DNA of 64,000 bases from Xiphydria camelus (taxonomy: Eukaryota; Arthropoda; Insecta; Hymenoptera; Xiphydriidae): NCBI GenBank assembly GCA_963678675.1, contig OY783197.1, positions 7,068,143 to 7,132,142 of the forward strand. Direction: 5' to 3'. The notes beneath the pieces were generated by a model. It was not told the DNA's origin. It saw only the letters and a list, made by a program, of their open reading frames with translations, and ran no database searches. A program made the position numbers and the translations under genes. Each line of letters starts with the position of its first letter. The stretch's first letter is position 1. Shown here in pieces: positions 1-9,690 of this stretch.

Positions 1-153
1 GTAGGATGCTGTTCGCATGTAGCTGCCATAATTTGTTATTTGTCACATGGCCGCTACAAGTATAAAATCGTTAGACTAGCCAAAATATTGACAAATATAT
101 TTGACGTAACCACCTTATCTACCACTGTTGAGGAGAATAGTGACGATGACTAA
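1..153 (+). pseudogene. C-terminal end of a transposon gene with a SWIM-like Cys/His motif (runs off left edge)
   Basis: Frame 1 is open from the first base to TAA at 151-153 (50 codons). It starts with VGCCSHVAAIICYLSHGRY, a G-C-C-x-H-V-A-A-I-I-x-Y-L motif. This is the second half of the SWIM-like zinc motif found near the C-terminus of many uncharacterised arthropod transposon proteins; the first Cys-x-Cys pair would lie left of the window. The end is acidic (EENSDDD). It is followed by AT-rich DNA and then a Helentron-like 3' end. The protein would bind zinc and perhaps DNA, but the exact family cannot be settled from 50 residues. Whether the gene is intact cannot be judged here. Confidence 0.5.
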
Positions 154-297
154 ATTCATGAACAGGTCCTGTGAATGATATGTAAATTATATAAATCACT
201 TGTTTTTGTGCAACTTATGATATATTATAAGAATATATTTTAATATAATATAGAATATAGACGTTATGTATTATGTATTATTATGTATTCAATAAAT

Positions 298-1350
298 AAA
301 AAAAGGTGTGAGTGCCGTTGTACTCACGGAGGATGTGTAAACATCTTACAATTATCTGCGGTCCGAGTTTAATTGGGGAATATGACGTCGTAGTTCGACA
401 TAAAGAAGTTAAATTTTTTCTATAATAAAATATTTATTATTATTATATTAGATTTATAACTTACTAGCAGCCCGTCCCGGCTTCGCACGGGTAGATTGTG
501 GATTGATTTTGTCCGTCCACCATTGTTTAAATACATTTTTAATACAAAACTTTTAGTATTTTTCCCGGGCTACGCAATGGTCATATTGGATTTGACCTTG
601 ACCATGACCTTCAAGGTTATATCAAGGTCAAATAATTTTTTTTCACGTTCAAATGGACACTTGACCATTTTTTTCATGTTACCTTTATTGTCAGCGGAGG
701 TCAAATTTAGGTCAAGTATAGTTCGACTTTTTGAACACCCTGTATAAGATTTACTAACTCAGAAACCTTCGCGGATCTGCGTCCAACTGTCCCCCAAATT
801 TTCATCGCAATCGGATGAACGGTTTAGGAAGACATAATAATCATCCGTACCGGTACTTTTTGAACACCCTGTATAAGATTTACTAACTCAAACCTTCGCG
901 GATATGCGTCCAACTGTTCCCCAAATTTTCGTCGCAATCGGATGAACGGTTTAGGAAGGCATAATAATCATCCGTACCGGTACTTTTTGAACACCCTGTA
1001 TAAGATCTACTAACTCAGAAACCTTCGCGGGCATGCGTCCAACCATTCCCCAAAGTTTCATCGCAATCGGATGAACGGTTTAGGAAAGCATTTGATATTA
1101 CCTTAAAGGTCACGGTCAAGGTCAAATCCAATACGACCACTGGGTAGCCACGGGAAAATCCTTAAAGTTTTGTATTAAACATTTTTCTCTAAAATGTTTT
1201 CCCGTTGAGATAATCCAGCTTGCGCGAATAGTATGCTCAGTAGCGCCACACACACACTGACGCAGTCACATGTACACGGCTTACGTCTGACGCTCGATTT
1301 CCCAGGAAGGTCCCACCGTAGAGCCATAGCATAGATGTTTACACATCAAA
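298..1350 (-). mobile_element. Helentron/HLE2-like element, defective, with a Helitron fragment inside
   Basis: Read on the minus strand, the 5' end (1350 down to about 1216) and the 3' end (about 395 down to 298) match the ends of the plus-strand element at 39617-41488. The 3' end has the hairpin GTGAGT (308-313)/ACTCAC (322-327). Both ends carry the 14-mer GATGTGTAAACATC in opposite orientation, the asymmetric terminal inverted repeats typical of Helentron/HLE2 elements. The coding part is absent and the middle is occupied by a Helitron piece (464-1215). Confidence 0.65.
464..1215 (-). mobile_element. Helitron fragment (3' part), 3' terminus CTAG
   Basis: On the minus strand this matches the complete Helitron at 47022-48094 and ends with the same GC-rich hairpin and CTAG (464-467) before a T. 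The 5' TC end is missing: homology stops at about 1215, where the Helentron end begins. It contains three direct units of about 128 bp, each with TTTTTGAACACCCTGTATAA and a conserved rest. Confidence 0.75.
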
Positions 1351-2250
1351 AATATACATAGGTAGATGAATTAAAGTTTTTTTTTCAATTTTTTTACTGT
1401 ATTCCACCAAATTAAACTATTTGACAATTTTTTACATAATAGTTGACTAATACATAATTCCATATGATTTTTTTTTGGTTGGTGTATCTCCAAGGATTTT
1501 TATATATTTTCCACCCCATAAAATATTTTTTAAAATTTACACCTTTAAACAGTGCTGTTATGCCGTCGAAAAAGTATATAATATACCACTTATACGAAGA
1601 CCTACCGTTTCATTTTTGCATGGCTTTGATATCTTACATAGTTCCAGAGACAAAAAATAGTGACGTCAAGTGTTGTTACCCCCCTATTTCCCTTGTACGT
1701 GAAGTTAGCGGTCTAAAATTAGTTGTAGAGGTATTTCAGATAAAAAGCAATAGATAAAAGGTTCAACGACGTAAATTGGCGCCAGGGCATTTTTCATATG
1801 GTAATACGGCTAGATCCTTTCTGCGGCATGAGCAAAGGCTTCCTTATCCCTTTCATACCTCATACCCGTTAAAATAGAGCTAATTTCTAAAAATTCGGAA
1901 ATTCAGAAAAATTATAATTTCGGATATTCGGAAAAGTTGTATTCCCTGAATAAATCTATACATCTTTCATTGAACCTTCATAAAAGTAAATCAGTGCGTG
2001 TGCAATTTAGAGTTATTCTAATTTTAATTATTATTCCGTAACAACGGTGTCTGTGCATTGCCTTTCTTCGCCGCTAGATACCGTTGTGAAGCGATTGTAT
2101 GCAAACATCACGTAAAGGCATCCATACTCTGTATATGGTAACGCGAGTATTTCACACATTACATATGATTAAATAATACTCTTCGAGTGCGTATCCTTCT
2201 ATTATATAAAATAGTTTTCGAATAAATGTGTCGCCAAAAACTCTGGCGGG
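1351..2250. other. AT-rich stretch, nothing recognised
   Basis: Two short open frames here (1464-1757, 1475-1660) overlap, show no recognisable domain and have AT-driven composition. No terminal repeats, hairpins or matches to other parts of the window were seen. Confidence 0.4.
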
Positions 2251-2280
2251 GGGGACCGAATGCACGAAGTACGGACGGTT

Positions 2281-2530
2281 ATTAGAGGAGGTGGAAGAGG
2301 AGGAGGAGAAGTAGAAGAAGGAGGAGAAGAAGAAGAAGAAAGAGAAGGAGGAGAAGGAGGAGAAGAAGAAGTAGAAGAAGAAGAAAAAAAGAAGAAGAGG
2401 AAGAAGAAGAAGGAGAAAGAAAAGGAGAAGAAGAAGAAAAAGAAGAAGGAAAACAAGTAGATTAAGAAGAAGTAGAAGAAAGAGAAGGAGAAGAAGAAGA
2501 AGGAGAAGGAGAAGAAGAAGAAGAAGAAGC
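2281..2530 (+). repeat. GAA/GGA purine microsatellite
   Basis: About 250 bases of almost pure purine on the plus strand, made of GAA, GGA and AGAAGA units. The Lys/Glu-rich and Phe/Ser-rich reading frames over it are artefacts of the repeat. Confidence 0.95.
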
Positions 2531-2534
2531 GTTT

Positions 2535-2782
2535 ATTTTGCTCTAGGGCAAGCCCTCTAAGAGCACACAAGGAAGTACATTTTGAAGTAAATAACTAGCA
2601 ATAAGTCATAATAACATGAGTAACAATAAGTAAATAAGTAAGGTACAAAAATAAAGTCAATAACTAAGTAAGTAACTAAAACAGTAACTATAACGGTAAG
2701 AATAAAAAAAAGAAATGAACAAATATAAGAATAAACAAATATAAGAAATAAACAAATAAAAAAATAATAATAATGAATTAAT
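2535..2782. other. AT-rich spacer of short AGTAA/AATAA units between two purine tracts
   Basis: Low-complexity DNA with repeated AAGTAAATAAGTAA and AATAAACAAATA units. No gene seen. Confidence 0.5.
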
Positions 2783-2890
2783 AAGAAGGAGAAGGAGAAG
2801 AAGGAGAAGGAGAAGGAGGAGAAGGAGAAGAAGAAGGAGAAGAAGAAGAAGAAGGAGGAGAAGAAGAAGACGATGATGAAGAAGAAGAAC
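2783..2890 (+). repeat. Second GAA/GGA purine microsatellite
   Basis: A shorter purine tract of the same kind, lying immediately left of the TIR element that begins at 2934. Confidence 0.9.
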
Positions 2891-2933
2891 GTATTGAACG
2901 GAAAAGACAGCAACGACGTGATGCTGCTGCAAA

Positions 2934-4585
2934 TAGTCCAGGACATTTAGTAATCGTCTTCCAAAAACGAGCTCACCGAAATTTTTTTGTTTAAACTGCT
3001 TATTATGATGTACCAATATATGCCTGAAAGTTACGCCACCGACGCACTGGAGCTTCGTGAGATATAAGAGGTCAAAGGTCGCGGACTTTGTTATCTTGCT
3101 TCCTATCGCTCCAACGTGAAAAGTACCTATTACAAAAGTTGAAGATCTCAATTTTTAATACCTAAACAAAATATTTGACGTAAATACGCCTAACCGTTCT
3201 CGAGATATGTAGCTGAATATGTGTAAAAATGCAAAACTAGCCAAAGTCGGGTATGCAACGTGTACGCTGACTGTTACTCAGGTCCCTATTTTCCGGAACG
3301 GTCTCGCCGACCATTACTCAGGTACCTAATTGTTTCAAAAACAATTTCGGGTTCTTATTTGAATGTATTCAGTCTCAATCGAGTTATAGGCCGAGTAAGA
3401 CGTGCATTTATATTCAGAAAATTAGTGGTGCAGTGTTTTAAAAATATTTGTGATGGATGGTGATTGTTTTATTTGCGATAAACCGCTATCGGACGGTGAA
3501 ACAATACAAGTTGAGCGCGGTTTAGAAACTTTCGATTTTACAACACGTTGTTTTCTTTGTGGTACAGAAGCGAATGAGAAAGCTGAGTCAAAAAAACCAC
3601 AGCACAGAAAACGCAATATTTCCTACGTACGAAATGCAGAATTAAAACAACAGATTGAGACAATAGCTGAGATAGAGAAATCGAAATCAGTAGGGCTAGT
3701 ATTGAGTCGCATCGCTCTGACGTGGATTTAGCAGCAGTTGGAGCTAAATATCACAAACCATGTTTGGATAATTTGTGGTACACGATTAGCAGGCCCACCA
3801 CGTCCAATACACGATTGTCAGATCAAATTAACTCATCAATGGAAGAAATATTTGCATATATGGAGGGCAACGACGATTCGCGCCCGCGCATTCTACCTCA
3901 AAGGTGATGTGGAAATGAATGCTTCCGCAAACTTCGCAGCATCATATCTCGAAAACGGTAAGGTGAATGAGAAAAGTGTATGGGGCCATTTAGTTAGATA
4001 ATTTCATGATCTAACAGCAATAATTTGTTTAATTTTTGTGTGAGTCATAGAGAGCGAGATAATAGCGTTCAAACAGATGTAGTATTTTTTAACCAAAACT
4101 TATCTTTCGTATCTCATATCTCGAGAACAGGTAGGCATACGGAAACCAAACTAGGCTTTTTAGAAAGGGCGTTTATTCATAAAAACATAATTATATAGGT
4201 GTAATTGCCGTTTGAGCAGTAGAAAGAGAGAAGAATGCGGCGATACACGTTGCATACCCGACTTTGGCTATTTTTGCATTTTTACACATATTCAGCTACA
4301 TATCTCGAGAACGATTAGGTGTATTTACGTCAAATATTTTTTTACGTATTAAAAATTGAGATTTTCAACTTTTGTAATAGGTATTTTTCATGTTGGAGCG
4401 ATAGGAAGCGAGATAACAAAATTCGCGACATTTGACCTCTTATATCTCACGAAGCTCCAGTGCGTCGGTGGCGTAACTTTCAGGCATATATTGATACATC
4501 ATAATAAGCAGTTTAAAATAAAAACATTTCGGTGAGCTCGATTTTTAGAAGATTGTATTATTTTCAAGCTAATTGTCCTGGACTA
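2934..4585. mobile_element. DNA transposon with ~320-bp terminal inverted repeats
   Basis: The left arm (2934 to about 3263) and right arm (about 4246-4585) are inverted copies with scattered mismatches and small indels. The outer ends are TAGTCCAGGACA and its complement. The interior (3264-4245) carries a broken gene. A TA could be the TSD or part of the repeat. No superfamily can be named from the termini alone. Confidence 0.75.
3450..3980 (+). pseudogene. Broken transposon gene with N-terminal Cys motifs
   Basis: The first ORF starts at 3450 with paired Cys motifs (CFICDKPL at residues 6-13 and a second CFLCG at about 34-38), followed by a basic stretch and a helix with the pattern LKQQIETIAEIEKSK. 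At about 3700 the frame shifts by one, and the next frame continues with DVDLAAVGAKYHKPCLDNLW, then by another shift into a third frame ending at about 4000. The layout (two C-x-x-C units, then AxxYHxxC) is that of the N-terminal region of uncharacterised arthropod transposon-encoded proteins. It lies between the arms of the 2934-4585 element and is presumably the remains of its gene. No catalytic core is present. Confidence 0.6.
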
Positions 4586-4590
4586 AAAAG

Positions 4591-4676
4591 CTTCGGGGAG
4601 CGCCGCGACAGCGGCGCAGGGGCGATAACCCCCCGGGGGTTGACGAGCGAAGCGAGTAGGGGGCGGAGTCCCCTAG
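4591..4676 (+). mobile_element. 3' end of a second Helitron-like family (GC-rich, ends CTAG)
   Basis: A GC-rich 86-bp block with stem-loops ends in a G-run/C-run hairpin directly followed by CTAG (4673-4676) and T, the expected Helitron 3' terminus. The same block recurs inverted at 38299-38383. The 5' end is not identified; the block directly abuts the TIR element on its left. Confidence 0.55.
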
Positions 4677-5262
4677 TTCAAATATATGTATAACATACTA
4701 CTGCTGCAGATCAGTCTTTAATTCTATACGCGATAGTCTACATAAATCGATAAACTCTTGTCACATGTAAAATATTTACTTGTAACACTTAAAGGTATAA
4801 TATATTACAAAAATGTGTATGAGCTTATCCCATGTTTGTTTTAATACACGCCAGTGCGACGGGTTCCATATCGGTTGATACACCTCGTTCACTGTGATTT
4901 ACAATAATTCGGTGGTAATACTGACAAGCAAGATACGAACCAAATGACACTGTTTACGTTTATTTCCATGATTATTTGGAAAAACGCAAACGAGAATCGA
5001 AATTATATCGGAATGTCTGTCATTTTAACCACTAATGAGTTGACCGATGTCTCTCAGATTAACAGTTCTATTTGGTTCGAATCTTCCCGGGTTGAATATT
5101 TTGAACTGGTAAGCCTTCTAAGAATTAACGTTTGCAGGTCTAAAAGGAATGAATTAGGTCTTAGGAAAATGTTCTCACAATGTAGAAAGTAAACCTTGCT
5201 TGTCCTTTCATAACCTAGTTACGGTGAATATCAGATGTAGACAGGACTAACACCGACTTGTC
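4677..5262. repeat. Diverged repeat, inverted relative to 11260-11515
   Basis: Segments around 4836-4960 and 5080-5160 match the complement of 11260-11515, including TTTAATACACGCCAGTGC and GTTGAATATTTTGA/CGAATATTTTGA. It contains no convincing gene; the 82-codon frame at 4944-5192 has no recognisable domain. Confidence 0.5.
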
Positions 5263-5584
5263 ACAAGAGTCAAGCCATGTCAAGTCGGACTCGAAATTTC
5301 CACTAAATCGCGGATTTCGGAAATAATAACTCTATTGCGAAGGGAATATGGCACTTACGTTACCGTATTAATATTTCGCGAAAATTCTGTTATTTGTTAA
5401 TGTTATTAACAATCAAACTTTGAAGCGCAATTAAAATGAAAAATCGTTTTCTCTTAAACTACTTTAGACAATTACTTGAAATTTTGCACACTGATAAAGC
5501 AATGTTTACGCTATCGAATAAATATTTGCTTGAGGTGAAATTGTTTTAAAAAATGTATTTTGCATTAATTTTTTTTAAACAATT

Positions 5585-5830
5585 GAAGGGTTTATTACAA
5601 AAACCAGATATGTCCAATAGATATTTTTTCTACAAAGCAAACAGAAACGAGTTGGACTTATCTTATTTTTGCAGAATTCGGCTTATTTTTTGGTGAATTA
5701 TATTCGGAGACTTGTACGCTTCTTGGTGAAGTAATAATGCGCATAAAATTCGGCGTGTCGAAAACTATATTACGATAAAATAAAATAATAAACGATTTTG
5801 GACTTGTCTGGTTTTTGCAATAAACCCTTC
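5585..5830. mobile_element. MITE inside the foldback, TSD AATT
   Basis: Present in the left arm only. Terminal repeats GAAGGGTTTATT-R-CAAAAACC are flanked by AATT (5581-5584, 5831-5834). The other three arms of this family have an uninterrupted CAATTGCAAT here, so the insertion is precise. The ends belong to no family I can name. Confidence 0.8.
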
Positions 5831-6184
5831 AATTGCAATTTTTCTTGCGGTCTTCACGCTATAAAAAAATGAAACTTACATCAATTCATGCGGCAAACGT
5901 TGGCCTTTTATAATCTGCAAAGAGAACTTTGTACTTTTTCTCCATTCCGGAGATACGAAATTGTTTGTTACGCGGTGCGCTCGTAGATCGCGCGGGGCGC
6001 TCCGCTACTGGCGTCCGCGGCAACTTGATGGCCGCGCAAACTTGAGCAAAAACCGTTTGAACTTGCATGAACATGATTTTCCGAGTTTGGCAAACATAGA
6101 CAGTTTTCTTGTCAGTTTGCTGATGGTGCTCGTGCGGTATACTTGCTTAAAAACTATTCGGTGTTTCAATATCATTAAGTGAAA

Positions 6185-6367
6185 ATGGTTCGACCGAAGG
6201 AATGTTGTAATCCTTTGAAAAGGAAAGGTCATAATTGTGTTCGTCATAAGTTGTTCCTCGCGCGTTACTGCCAAGTGGAATAAAAAATTCGAAGAATACA
6301 TTGATCGATATATTTGTCAAATATGTCTTAAGGACATGTATAATGATGTTAAAATTGCTTCAATGTA
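6185..6367 (+). pseudogene. 5' gene fragment with Cys motifs, left arm of foldback copy 1
   Basis: The ATG at 6185 opens MVRPKECCNPLKRKGHNCVR. The frame breaks after 32 codons, and the next frame continues with a basic/acidic helix and RYICQIC, a C-x-x-C pair. The CC-x-P-x-K...H...C-x-x-C pattern looks like a small zinc-binding N-terminal domain of a transposon protein. No catalytic part exists in the element. The same frame break occurs in the other copies, so the fragment was probably dead before the foldback spread. Confidence 0.55.
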
Positions 6368-6398
6368 GAAAATGAAGACCCAAGCACTCAGATGACCC

Positions 6399-6845
6399 GA
6401 TCCCGAGGTCATCTGAGCCCCATCACGTCAGAAAAACGAGATTTCGAAATAAATAAATAAGGAAATGGGACTGCCCTGAGCAGCACCCAGAACATGACTC
6501 CAAGGTTCTAAGGCCATTACGGTCAGTGCTGGGTCCACTGTCACAGTGAACGGATCGCCGGAATTGGATGCCTTGACAGGGAGATCGTAATCCGCGAGAT
6601 ACAACGATCATGGCAACATTTTATCCACTGGGGTGGTTCTGTGATAGTCCCGGTCGAGATTTAGGACTCCATTCCAATGTTTGGAAGGTATTCAAGACCT
6701 AAACAGCTACCCTCCAACTCAACAGGTCGCTTGAGAAATTGTCCCGGATCCAGTTCCAAAAAATGGTCATTTTAACCTCTAAATGACCTTGAAATCTCAT
6801 TTTTCTGACGTGATGGGGCTCAGATGACCTCGCGATCGGATTCAG
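6399..6845. repeat. Inner palindromic unit at the centre of foldback copy 1
   Basis: It begins and ends with the inverted sequence GAGGTCATCTGAGCCCCATC. Between the arms lies about 360 bp of more GC-rich unique sequence, also present at 60930-61330 in copy 2. Short open frames differ between the two copies and are not supported as genes. Confidence 0.65.
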
Positions 6846-6989
6846 GACGCAAAAATACCTCGGAATGCCATGGTCCGGTCAAATAGTCCGGACTTTTTTT
6901 TTTTGTAAACCTGTGTAATTAGTAAACTCACTTCGTGCTTGGGTCTTCATTTTCTACATTTGAAGCTTAACATCATTATACATGCATAC

Positions 6990-7169
6990 AAGCATAAGAT
7001 TTTAACATCATTATACATGTCTTTACGACATATCTGACAAATATATCGATCAATGTATTCTTCGAATTTTTTATTCCACTTGGTGGTAACGCGCGAGGAA
7101 CAACTTATGACGAACACAATTATGACCTTTCTTTTTCAAAGGATTACAACATTCCTTCGGTCGAACCAT
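6990..7169 (-). pseudogene. 5' gene fragment with Cys motifs, right arm of foldback copy 1
   Basis: Mirror image of 6185-6367: the minus-strand ATG is at 7167-7169 and encodes the same MVRPKECC start. The later C-x-x-C segment reads ICQICRKDMYNDV on this arm. The frame is broken at the same place as in the left arm. Confidence 0.55.
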
Positions 7170-7952
7170 TTTCACTTAATAATATTGAAACACCGAATAG
7201 TTTTTACGCAAGTATACCGCACGAGCACCATCAGCAAACTGACAAGAAAACTGTCTATGTTTGCCAAACTCGGAAAATCATGTTCATGCAAGTTCAAACG
7301 GTTTTTGCTCAAGTTTGCGCGGCCATCAATTTGCCGCGGACGCCAGTAGCGGAGCGCGCCGCGCGATCTACGAGCGCACCGCGTAACAAACAATTTCGTA
7401 TCTCCGGAATGGAGAAAAAGTACAAAGTTCTCTTTGCAGATTATAAAAGGCCAGCGTTTGCAGCATGAATTTATGTAAGTTCCATTTTTTTATAGCGTGA
7501 AGAACGCATGAAAAATTGCAATTGTTTTAAAAAAATTAATGCAAAATTCATTTTTTAAAACAATTTCACCTCAAGCAAATATTTATTCGATAGTGTAAAC
7601 ATTGCTTTATCAGTGTGCAAAATTTTAAGTAATTGTCTAAAGTAGTTTAAGAGAAAACGATTTTTCATTTTAATCGCGCTTCAAAGTTTGATTGTTAATA
7701 ACATTAACAAATAACGGAATTTTCACGAAATATTAATACGGTAACGTAAGTGCCATACTCCCTTCGTAATAGAGTTATTATTTTCGAAATCCGCGATTTA
7801 GTGGAAATTTCGAGTCCGACTTGACATGGCTTGACTCACAACAGACCTGGGAAAGCCGTTATTATCCTATCGCATTCTCTTTCGACGGTACTGACCAGGT
7901 AGAATACCTTCTGAATTTTGTTTCCCCCACTCTTTTCCCCTTTCTCCCACGT

Positions 7953-8100
7953 ATACCGTATGTCCCATAAGAAACGCAACAAGCGACATTTACCTTCGGC
8001 AGTATTTGCCGACAGTGCTTGAGTCTTTTACATGTGCACCGTCGGCAAATACTGCCGAAGGTAAATGTTGCTTGTTGCGTTTCTTATGGGACATACGGTA
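7953..8100. mobile_element. Palindromic MITE, TA-flanked
   Basis: Near-perfect inverted arms of about 60 bp begin CCGTATGTCCCATAAGAAAC and have TA on both outer sides. The termini resemble mariner/Tc1-type MITEs (TA target, GTCCCATAA). No coding capacity. Confidence 0.8.
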
Positions 8101-8140
8101 AATGAATATGCAGTTATTTAATTTGTATTTAACACATTTA

Positions 8141-8266
8141 GGGCCGGTTTTACCAACAGGTATAAACGCGGTATAGCGCTATACTGAGAATAACCATAAG
8201 GCTTATTGCTGGTTATTCTCAGTATAGCGCTATACCGCGTTTATACTGTGTTGGTAAAACCGGCCC
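8141..8266. mobile_element. PIF/Harbinger-type MITE, TSD TTA
   Basis: A 126-bp palindrome with ends GGGCCGGTTTTACCAACA is flanked by TTA (8138-8140, 8267-8269), the 3-bp target typical of PIF/Harbinger. A sister copy lies at 33666-33791 with TSD TAA, and a half copy at 44191-44234. Confidence 0.88.
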
Positions 8267-8288
8267 TTAGTGTCATGAACGTCACGAG

Positions 8289-8829
8289 TCAAAAAATCAT
8301 GTTCAAAAATTTTCTGTGGTGAACGAAAAGTAAGTTCGGCATTTCGACCCGGAGTCGGCCTATGGACACCGCCGTTTTACTACCGAGAGCCGAGAGCCGG
8401 GGGCCAGGAGCCGCGAGCCGAGGGCCGAGAAGGTCGGCGCCATCTGGCGTCAGGCCGCCACAGCGTGACGTGTCGCCACATGTCAAACTTTAATTAATTA
8501 TCGCAAAATATTTAAACAAGATAACTGATCATTTTCTTTTTTATAAATACTGTTAAGGTCTAAAGAGTAGGTACATAAATACCAAAAGTATTAAAAAATC
8601 TGACACGTGCAAGTTCCCTGTTAATTAATTATTACTTGAAAACTACTAAACGTATTAAATAACTTAACTTATGAAAATGATAGTAAATTCTAAGTCAAAT
8701 TTTTATTATATACTTTTCGTTGAAAGGGAAATGAGTTGAGAAAATAGGAACATCTCATATTCCTTACTCCTTCCCCTTCCCGCTATAATAATTCCTCTTT
8801 CAATGAAGAAAATTAAATTTTAATTTTAT
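8289..8829. other. Short GC-rich GAGCC-repeat stretch, then AT-rich DNA
   Basis: 8380-8440 is a run of GAGCCGAGAGCCGGG-like units. From 8490 the DNA is AT-rich with no feature seen. The frame at 8289-8486 follows the repeat and is not supported as a gene. Confidence 0.4.
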
Positions 8830-9420
8830 CCCTTCGTTCCTCACGTGGGTTTTTGAAACATAAAAGCTCACCTGGGGTGTAGCCTACACCCCAGTTAAAA
8901 ATTAACGTTTTCTTAGTGAAAAATTGAAATTTTTTAATAGGTCCTTTTTTTATTTTAAAGCTTGAGATATTGCCTAATGATCTCAACATTTAAAATAAAT
9001 AAATTTCGTAATTTTCTAATTGAAAACAAAACTTGAAGTCTCGGTACATGAGGTCTCGGTTTTCAGAGGCTCAGATCTCCCTGCTGATTTTTATAAAAAG
9101 ATAGTATAAATAATAGACTGAGGATAGTTATCATACTCTCGTTTTATTAACGAAGGACAAAGGAACAAATTGGAACAAGTATTATAGAAAAATATTAAAT
9201 ATTAAATTAATTACAGATGGTTAAAAATCACTTTTTAACTCTTTGCAGCGTTCTGTCGGATAAACAAATTGGTTTTGTCTTGCGCTTTTGGTGCCAAATA
9301 TTTTAATGAAATATTCCCGAAAGGTACTGTAAGTATCAACCTCGAAAAAAAAACTCTAGGCGTGGCATGCAAAAAAAGGAGGCTGGGGTGTACCCTACAC
9401 CCTACGTGAGCAACGAAGGG
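8830..9420. mobile_element. Non-autonomous DNA element, 20-bp TIR, TSD TTAT
   Basis: Ends CCCTTCGTTCCTCACGTGGG and CCTACGTGAGCAACGAAGGG are inverted copies, flanked on both sides by TTAT. Just inside each end is a GGGGTGTA-CCTACACC-type motif. The interior is AT-rich without a gene. The superfamily is not identified. Confidence 0.65.
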
Positions 9421-9690
9421 TTATTTACCTGTATTTTATTAATTTATAAAAATGTGTATTTTTATTTATTTATTTATTTATCAACATTATAAAGAGAGGA
9501 ATTAATAAAATTGCTAATACATTGCCCCCCCCCCTCCCCCCCCTTTCCTTTCCATTCAAGGCTACCTATAAATAATTTTCCGTTCAGAATATTTAATTGA
9601 TTATCTATGAATTTCAAATTATACGAAAAAGAGCTAAACAGCACGTGTTAGGACATCGACTAGCGCGAAAGAATATGTCCGACTTATTAA
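9421..9690. other. AT-rich spacer with a C-run
   Basis: It contains TTTATTTATTTATTTATCA units and a 20-base stretch of C broken by a single T near 9525-9545. No gene seen. Confidence 0.4.

Larger units (their letters stand above)
5267..7837. mobile_element. Foldback DNA transposon, copy 1, with TSD ACAA
   Basis: Termini GAGTCAAGCCATGTCAAGTC and its complement are flanked by ACAA at 5263-5266 and 7838-7841. The arms are about 1 kb each and nearly identical, so most of the 2571-bp element is palindromic. A close second copy lies at 59776-62312. Each arm carries the same short 5' gene fragment pointing to the centre, as if the element arose by inverted duplication of the 5' end of a larger transposon. 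Confidence 0.85.

Noticed and set aside
735..1090. Regular ~128-bp direct repeats considered as a CRISPR-like array
   Set aside because: Units are long, contiguous, lack unique spacers, and lie inside a Helitron; eukaryotic context.
2202..3151. Phe/Ser-rich and Leu-rich minus-strand frames of 122-164 codons
   Set aside because: They are the reverse reading of the GAA/GGA microsatellites and neighbouring low-complexity DNA.
6005..6301. Paired 98- and 73-codon frames in each foldback arm (also 7053-7393, 60220-60560, 61528-61868)
   Set aside because: They overlap each other on opposite strands, appear mirrored in every arm, and lie beside the better-supported MVRPKECC start; most likely non-coding.
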